DNA of 11,109 nt from CAZDXB01 sp964509335 (GTDB taxonomy: Bacteria; Bacteroidota; Ignavibacteria; Kapaibacteriales; UBA2268): assembly GCA_964509335.1 (NCBI GenBank), contig CAZDXB010000054.1, positions 1 to 11,109 on the forward strand. The letters run 5' to 3'. The notes beneath the pieces are model-generated. The model saw nothing but the letters and a program-made list of their open reading frames with translations, was not told where the DNA came from and ran no database searches. This document shows positions 7,721 through 11,109 of the stretch, piece by piece (positions within the stretch are counted from its first letter, which is position 1; every line of letters starts with the position of its first letter). A program made the position numbers and the translations under genes.

Positions 7721-8889
7721 ATTTGCTTACCCGATTTTTCCCGATTAACGTAATCGCCGATTATCTCTCGCGTCTTTTCGCCTCTTTTGTCCCATGTCAA
7801 TTCCTGGGCGTATTCGGCGACGTTTTCGCGCATTTCTTTTAGTTTTTTCTCGTCGCTTAGCAGACGATTTATTTTTGTCGCTAATTCTTTAGGATTTTGC
7901 GGTTCGAAGAACAAACCCGTTTCGCCTTCCTTAATCAACGCTCGTAAGCTCGGCAAATCGGAAGCTACGACTGGAATCGAATAAGCGTAGTAATCGAACA
8001 GTTTCAGCGGCGACGTAAGGTGTCTGTTAAAAAACGAGTCCCTTAAGGGCAGTATTCCCAACAATGTACGTTCCAAATAGCGGTTTAAATCGCGCTTCGT
8101 AAGCCAACCGGTAATCTTCGCTCGATTTCCTTCGCCCGCTCGTTCGATAGCGCTTTGAGTCGCGGCAATTTCTTCTTCGCTTTTCCCGCCGATAAGAGCT
8201 ATTTCTACTTCCTTTTCAATATATTGCAAAGCGTCCAATAAAGTATCGACGCCCTTTCGCTCGCCGAAAGAGCCGATATACGCTATATATTTCTTTTCGG
8301 CTGAATCGGTCGAGGGGCGCGGAATCAAGCCCGTCCTCAGTAAATGGAAATTCGCGTCTGGGAATACGCTTTTGTATAGTTCCATTTGCGCGTCCTGCAA
8401 GCAAAAAACGCCGGATATTTCCGGTATGTAATTCCTCTCGAATTTTTCCTCTTTCTTCTTTTTGTTGGCGTTAACGTCGTCTCTTTTCGACAAGTCCGCG
8501 TAAAAGTCATGCGTCTCGAAAAAAGTCGGAATATTGAACTCCGCTTTCAATTTAGCGAGAAACGGCAGAAAGGTATTGCGTCGCGTAATAATCGCGTCAA
8601 TTTCTTTCTTTTCGCAAAGCTCGCTCAAGCGCTTGTAATATTTCCTATATACCAAACGATTAGTCGAGTTTTGCATTATCGACGAATAAGCCTCGAATAT
8701 CAAATTATCCGGTTTCTCAAAGTCCATATTCTCCTCGAATATCTCTCCCGCCGGTTTGTTTTCGTTCTTTTTCAGGAACAGATAAACCTTGTCGAAGCTC
8801 TTTGCCAAACCGACCGCGTTATATAGAACGAAAGTCTGGCTCGGCGACTTAGACGGAAAACTTCCCGAATGAACGTAAGCAATATTCAT
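7717..8889 (-). CDS. GT4-like glycosyltransferase
   Basis: A 390-residue GT-B fold glycosyltransferase, expected to add a sugar from a nucleotide donor to a lipid-linked or growing glycan. The N-terminal domain opens with MNIAYVHSGSFPSKSPSQTF and contains ITRRNTFLPFLAKLK and FFETHDFY (123-130). The C-terminal domain has YIGSFGERKGVDTLLDAL (204-221), ALIGG (231-235), a WLTKRDLNRYL segment and the donor-site stretch TSPLKLFDYYAYSIPVVASD (292-311), where the S-P-L-K-x-F-[DE]-Y form replaces the classic E-x7-E start. The end overlaps the next small gene by 4 bases (ATGA). Its start is 3 bases after the methyltransferase stop, with GAGGA as ribosome-binding site. Three Ala/Lys/Glu-rich segments give it a charged surface. 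The specific sugar cannot be told. Confidence 0.9.
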   Translation of the reverse strand: MNIAYVHSGSFPSKSPSQTFVLYNAVGLAKSFDKVYLFLKKNENKPAGEIFEENMDFEKPDNLIFEAYSSIMQNSTNRLVYRKYYKRLSELCEKKEIDAIITRRNTFLPFLAKLKAEFNIPTFFETHDFYADLSKRDDVNANKKKKEEKFERNYIPEISGVFCLQDAQMELYKSVFPDANFHLLRTGLIPRPSTDSAEKKYIAYIGSFGERKGVDTLLDALQYIEKEVEIALIGGKSEEEIAATQSAIERAGEGNRAKITGWLTKRDLNRYLERTLLGILPLRDSFFNRHLTSPLKLFDYYAYSIPVVASDLPSLRALIKEGETGLFFEPQNPKELATKINRLLSDEKKLKEMRENVAEYAQELTWDKRGEKTREIIGDYVNREKSGKQI

Positions 8890-8892
8890 GTA

Positions 8893-9606
8893 TCATTTCC
8901 TCGCTAATACGGATAAATATGCGGCTTTATACGGAAACGCTTTATTAGCCAATCTATCTATTTTTATCGAAATACGGTTAATTGGAATATGAAATCGAGC
9001 GAACCATTTATTTGAGCGTTTGCTAACTATTAATCTAGTTTCCATTACTTCAAATCCAGCTTTTTTCAGGCTACCCGTCAATTTCTTCTCGTCGAAGCTG
9101 TGCAGATGCCCGCTAGTGTGATAGTATTCTCCGCAAATCGGACATTTTTTCGTTTTCGCCGCGAGATTTTCCTTATACGGAACAGAAATTATCGCGTATC
9201 CTCCATCCTTCAAAAATTCCCTCGATTTATTTAAAGCGCTTTCGTAATCCTCTATATGCTCAATAACTTCCTGACAAATGAACAAATCGAAATCGGAAAA
9301 TTTCTCTTTCAAAAAATCGGCTTTTATTTGTTTTATTCGGCGCCTTTGCCTATCTGGTATATTTTTTAAATAGCTTAATCTTTCTTCGGAAATATCGACA
9401 GCCGTTACGTTAAAACCCTGCTTTGCCAATAAATACGACATATACCCAGTTCCGCATCCCAAATCGAGAACTTCCTTAACTCCGTCAGGCATAAGCTCGA
9501 TAAGTTGTAAATACCTTAAAACTTCATTTTTATATCTTTTAGAGCTTTTGGACGCAGACCAAATGTTGTATATAATATCCTTATTATGTTTGCATTGCTC
9601 TTTCAT
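8893..9606 (-). CDS. Class I SAM-dependent methyltransferase in a glycan operon
   Basis: A 237-residue cytoplasmic methyltransferase of the Rossmann-like class I type (Methyltransf_11/UbiG-like). SAM-binding motif I is VLDLGCGTGYMS (46-57); the acidic residue for the ribose is D71 in VTAVDIS. Then come ADFLKEKFSDFDLFICQEVI (96-115) with EVIEHIED (113-120), and LKDGGYAIISVPY (132-144). A C-P-I-C pair (155-158) followed by H163, H167 and H169 in HTSGHLHSF may form a metal-binding loop, which is seen in some sugar and lipid methyltransferases of this fold. By context it probably methylates a sugar of the glycan or caps the chain; other acceptors cannot be excluded. The start is 31 bases after the preceding glycosyltransferase stop, with no strong ribosome-binding site. 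The GC of a sample row (9241-9300) is 20 of 60, lower than its neighbours. Confidence 0.88.
   Translation of the reverse strand: MKEQCKHNKDIIYNIWSASKSSKRYKNEVLRYLQLIELMPDGVKEVLDLGCGTGYMSYLLAKQGFNVTAVDISEERLSYLKNIPDRQRRRIKQIKADFLKEKFSDFDLFICQEVIEHIEDYESALNKSREFLKDGGYAIISVPYKENLAAKTKKCPICGEYYHTSGHLHSFDEKKLTGSLKKAGFEVMETRLIVSKRSNKWFARFHIPINRISIKIDRLANKAFPYKAAYLSVLARK
8898..8902 (-). promoter_or_regulatory. Ribosome binding site for the glycosyltransferase starting at 8889
   Basis: GAGGA lies 8 bases before ATG 8889, inside the last codons of the methyltransferase gene, and supports this start and coupled translation of the pair. Confidence 0.45.
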
Positions 9607-9637
9607 AAATCAAATTCGTCTTTTTGATTAATCGCTT

Positions 9638-10861
9638 TCATTTCGCTTCTTTGTTTAATAATTCGTCGAAAACTCCGGCGAGGCTTTTCGCCTGCTCCTT
9701 GCGATTAAACTGATTAATAAAATCATAATTAATTGTCTTGTTTAAATTGTGGGGGCTAAAATAGCCTAGAGCTTTCTTGAACTCTCGCATAATCGATTCC
9801 CTGTTCGACTCCCAGCATACGTACGAAGCGCCGTATTCCTCGAGCAAATCCGTCAACTCGCTTTTATGCGATTCAATAGCGAAAATCGGCTTTCGCGTAT
9901 AAAAATACTCGTAAGCTTTGCCGGGAATGATTGTTCCGCCCTCTAAATTCGAGCTTAAAAGCAGTAGAACGTCCGCTTTTTTCAGTATCGCGCAACATTC
10001 CGAGTGTGGAACGTAAGGATAATTCGTTACCGCTTCTTTCGCGGCGTTCAAATTCGACAGCCATTTATCGCCGCCGGATTTCATTTTGCCGAAAACGTGA
10101 ATGTGGAATTTCGATTTTAGCGAGGGGTCGCTCTCCAGCGCTTTGTCCAGCTCCTCGAATAGAATTCGCGGCGAGCTTTTAACCGTAAACCTGCCGGCGT
10201 AAACTATATTCATTTTGCTTTTATCGAATTCAATATCCGTATTTGCGCCGTCGAAATCCATCGGGTCGAATCCGTTGCGAATGGTCGAGCATTTGTCTTT
10301 TCCGGCTATTGCGTTAAAATTCGCTCTGGCTTTGTCTGTAACGCAAACCATTTTGTCGCAATATTTCAGCAAGCGCTCTTCGAGCTTCAGCGTCTTTTCG
10401 TTTCCGCAAAATCTAGGGTCTTGGCTCCACTCGTCTCGGAAATCGGCTACCCAAGGCAAACCGAACTCCCGCTTCAACCTCGACGCCAATATATGAACCG
10501 AGTGAGGCGGCGAAGTAGAAAACACGATGTCGATATTATGCCTCTCAACAATCTTTTTCGCAGTTTTGAAAGAAGACTTCTGCCAGAAGTATTTGTTATC
10601 CATCGGCAAAAACAGCTTTAGCGCTAAATTCCTGATTTCTCCCGGAATAAAACTAATAACGTCCCTCGTTTTATATACTACTAAATCGTCGGGGATTTCA
10701 TTGAGGAGGTCCTTGTCGATTTTCTTTAGTTTATGTTTGGAAGTCAAGACAATCGGCTGATAACCGTATTCGCGCAAATACTTCGCGAACTTCAGCGCTC
10801 GCTGAACGGCGGGTCCGCCGTCCGGCGGGAAATTATACGTTATAATAAGAACCTTTCTCAT
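9638..10861 (-). CDS. GT4-like glycosyltransferase, first gene of the glycan operon
   Basis: A 407-residue GT-B fold glycosyltransferase. The N-terminal domain starts RKVLIITYNFPPDGGPAVQR (2-21), the glycine-rich loop seen in many capsule and exopolysaccharide glycosyltransferases. The motifs FSTSPPHSVHILASRLK (114-130) and WVADFRDEWSQDP (137-149) are characteristic of this subgroup. The C-terminal domain has NIVYAGRF (218-225), HVFGKM (255-260), ADVLLLLSS (296-304) and the donor-site stretch GTIIPGKAYEYFYTRKPIFA (309-328), where P-G-K-x-Y-E-Y takes the place of S-G-K-x-x-E-Y. No signal peptide is present, so it acts on the cytoplasmic side. It is the first gene of the six-gene run. The ATG at 10861 is preceded only by GAGCTGA, so initiation may be weak. 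Donor and acceptor are unknown. Confidence 0.9.
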   Translation of the reverse strand: MRKVLIITYNFPPDGGPAVQRALKFAKYLREYGYQPIVLTSKHKLKKIDKDLLNEIPDDLVVYKTRDVISFIPGEIRNLALKLFLPMDNKYFWQKSSFKTAKKIVERHNIDIVFSTSPPHSVHILASRLKREFGLPWVADFRDEWSQDPRFCGNEKTLKLEERLLKYCDKMVCVTDKARANFNAIAGKDKCSTIRNGFDPMDFDGANTDIEFDKSKMNIVYAGRFTVKSSPRILFEELDKALESDPSLKSKFHIHVFGKMKSGGDKWLSNLNAAKEAVTNYPYVPHSECCAILKKADVLLLLSSNLEGGTIIPGKAYEYFYTRKPIFAIESHKSELTDLLEEYGASYVCWESNRESIMREFKKALGYFSPHNLNKTINYDFINQFNRKEQAKSLAGVFDELLNKEAK

Positions 10862-10962
10862 TCAGCTCAATGTTTTCCTATATTAAATAACTAAAAACAA
10901 TAAAGATAAGGAAAAGAAACAATAAAAAGAAATTAGAATATTTAGAGTGAATAGGTTAGGCG
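10862..10962 (-). promoter_or_regulatory. AT-rich leader and presumed promoter region of the glycan operon
   Basis: About 100 AT-rich bases lie between the first glycosyltransferase start and the palindrome cluster. A TAATAT box lies at about 10885-10880, but no good -35 sits at the right distance, so the promoter is not pinned down. No coding frame here looks real. Confidence 0.25.
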
Positions 10963-10988
10963 TATGGACGGATCGCGACCTGTCCATA
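10963..10988. repeat. 26-base imperfect palindrome centred on TCGCGA
   Basis: The arms TATGGAC and GTCCATA flank a core around ATCGCGACC; over the 26 bases the sequence differs from its reverse complement only at a few symmetric positions. It resembles small multi-copy intergenic palindromes seen in uncultured bacteria. It is not followed by a T run on either strand, so it is not an obvious terminator. Confidence 0.6.
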
Positions 10989-11040
10989 TTATTACTAGAA
11001 AGCTCTTTCAAAGATAAAAGAGAATCAAAAGCATTACTAG

Positions 11041-11060
11041 CGGCGGGCTTTAGCCCGTCG
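11041..11060. repeat. 20-base hairpin repeat (CGGGCTTTAGCCCG core)
   Basis: The arms CGGCGGGCT and AGCCCGTCG pair around a TT loop with one mismatch that would be a G-U pair in RNA. This CGGGCTTTAGCCCG type is a common dispersed intergenic palindrome. An 8-base direct repeat ATTACTAG occurs immediately before it (11033-11040) and also at 10991-10998, enclosing 34 bases. Confidence 0.6.
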
Positions 11061-11091
11061 TTAATTGATTTATATTTACCCCTCTCTAACT

Positions 11092-11109
11092 CTCCCCGCA
11101 AGCGGGGAG
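11092..11109. repeat. Perfect 18-base palindrome at the window edge
   Basis: CTCCCCGC and GCGGGGAG pair perfectly around a two-base AA loop, with a related pyrimidine-rich stretch before it (ACCCCTCTCTAACTCTCCCC). The window ends exactly with this hairpin, consistent with an assembly break in a multi-copy repeat. Confidence 0.6.

Noticed and set aside
8386..8826. Plus-strand open frame of 146 codons opposite a glycosyltransferase
   Set aside because: It lies wholly antisense to a clear GT4-like gene; its Phe/Leu/Val-rich translation is what the reverse strand of that gene gives.
11041..11060. Rho-independent terminator
   Set aside because: The stem is suitable, but no T run follows on either strand, and it lies upstream of the operon; a dispersed repeat is a better fit.
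10883..11101. Minus-strand open frame of about 72 codons upstream of the glycan operon
   Set aside because: It runs through two of the palindromes, is low in complexity and has no recognisable domain or ribosome-binding site.
10963..11109. CRISPR array
   Set aside because: The three palindromes differ in sequence, and there are no regular repeat-spacer units or cas genes.

Overview
The window looks like part of a scaffold from an uncultured bacterium. It carries three 10-base N runs, and every convincing gene lies on the minus strand, so genes are described from high to low coordinates. No rRNA, tRNA or CRISPR array was seen, and nothing identifies the host phylum securely.

Right part (about 10861 down to 5793) is a compact surface-glycan operon: a GT4-like glycosyltransferase, a class I SAM methyltransferase, a second glycosyltransferase, a 56-codon remnant of a sulfotransferase, an intact sulfotransferase-like protein and a canonical GT4 glycosyltransferase. 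Gaps between genes are 31, 3, -4, 9 and 8 bases, so co-transcription is likely. Together they would build and decorate (methylate, sulfate) a polysaccharide or glycan. Neither the sugars nor the final product can be read from the sequence.

Left part (5682 down to 114) is an AT-rich three-gene operon: mod, rhuM, res. It encodes a complete-looking type III restriction-modification system with a RhuM-family protein between the two subunits; both gene junctions are 4 bases. Its promoter probably lies in the AT-rich gap 5683-5792. The three N runs split mod twice and res once. Flanking bases show that these breaks are assembly artefacts: in mod, short overlaps (5 and 3 bases) rejoin the frame and give a 644-residue protein; in res, the placeholder length alone causes the apparent frameshift. 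Base composition (about 22-32% GC in hand-counted rows, against up to 70% in the glycan genes) and the shared strand suggest a horizontally acquired defence cassette beside a glycan locus.

The first ~110 bases hold a GC-rich fragment of an unrecognised gene or repeat. The last ~150 bases hold a cluster of three palindromes, the last running into the window edge. No clearly new system is evident; the most useful leads are the RhuM-containing type III cassette, the assembly breaks that bracket the DNA-recognition part of Mod, the altered helicase motif VI in Res, and the truncated sulfotransferase.
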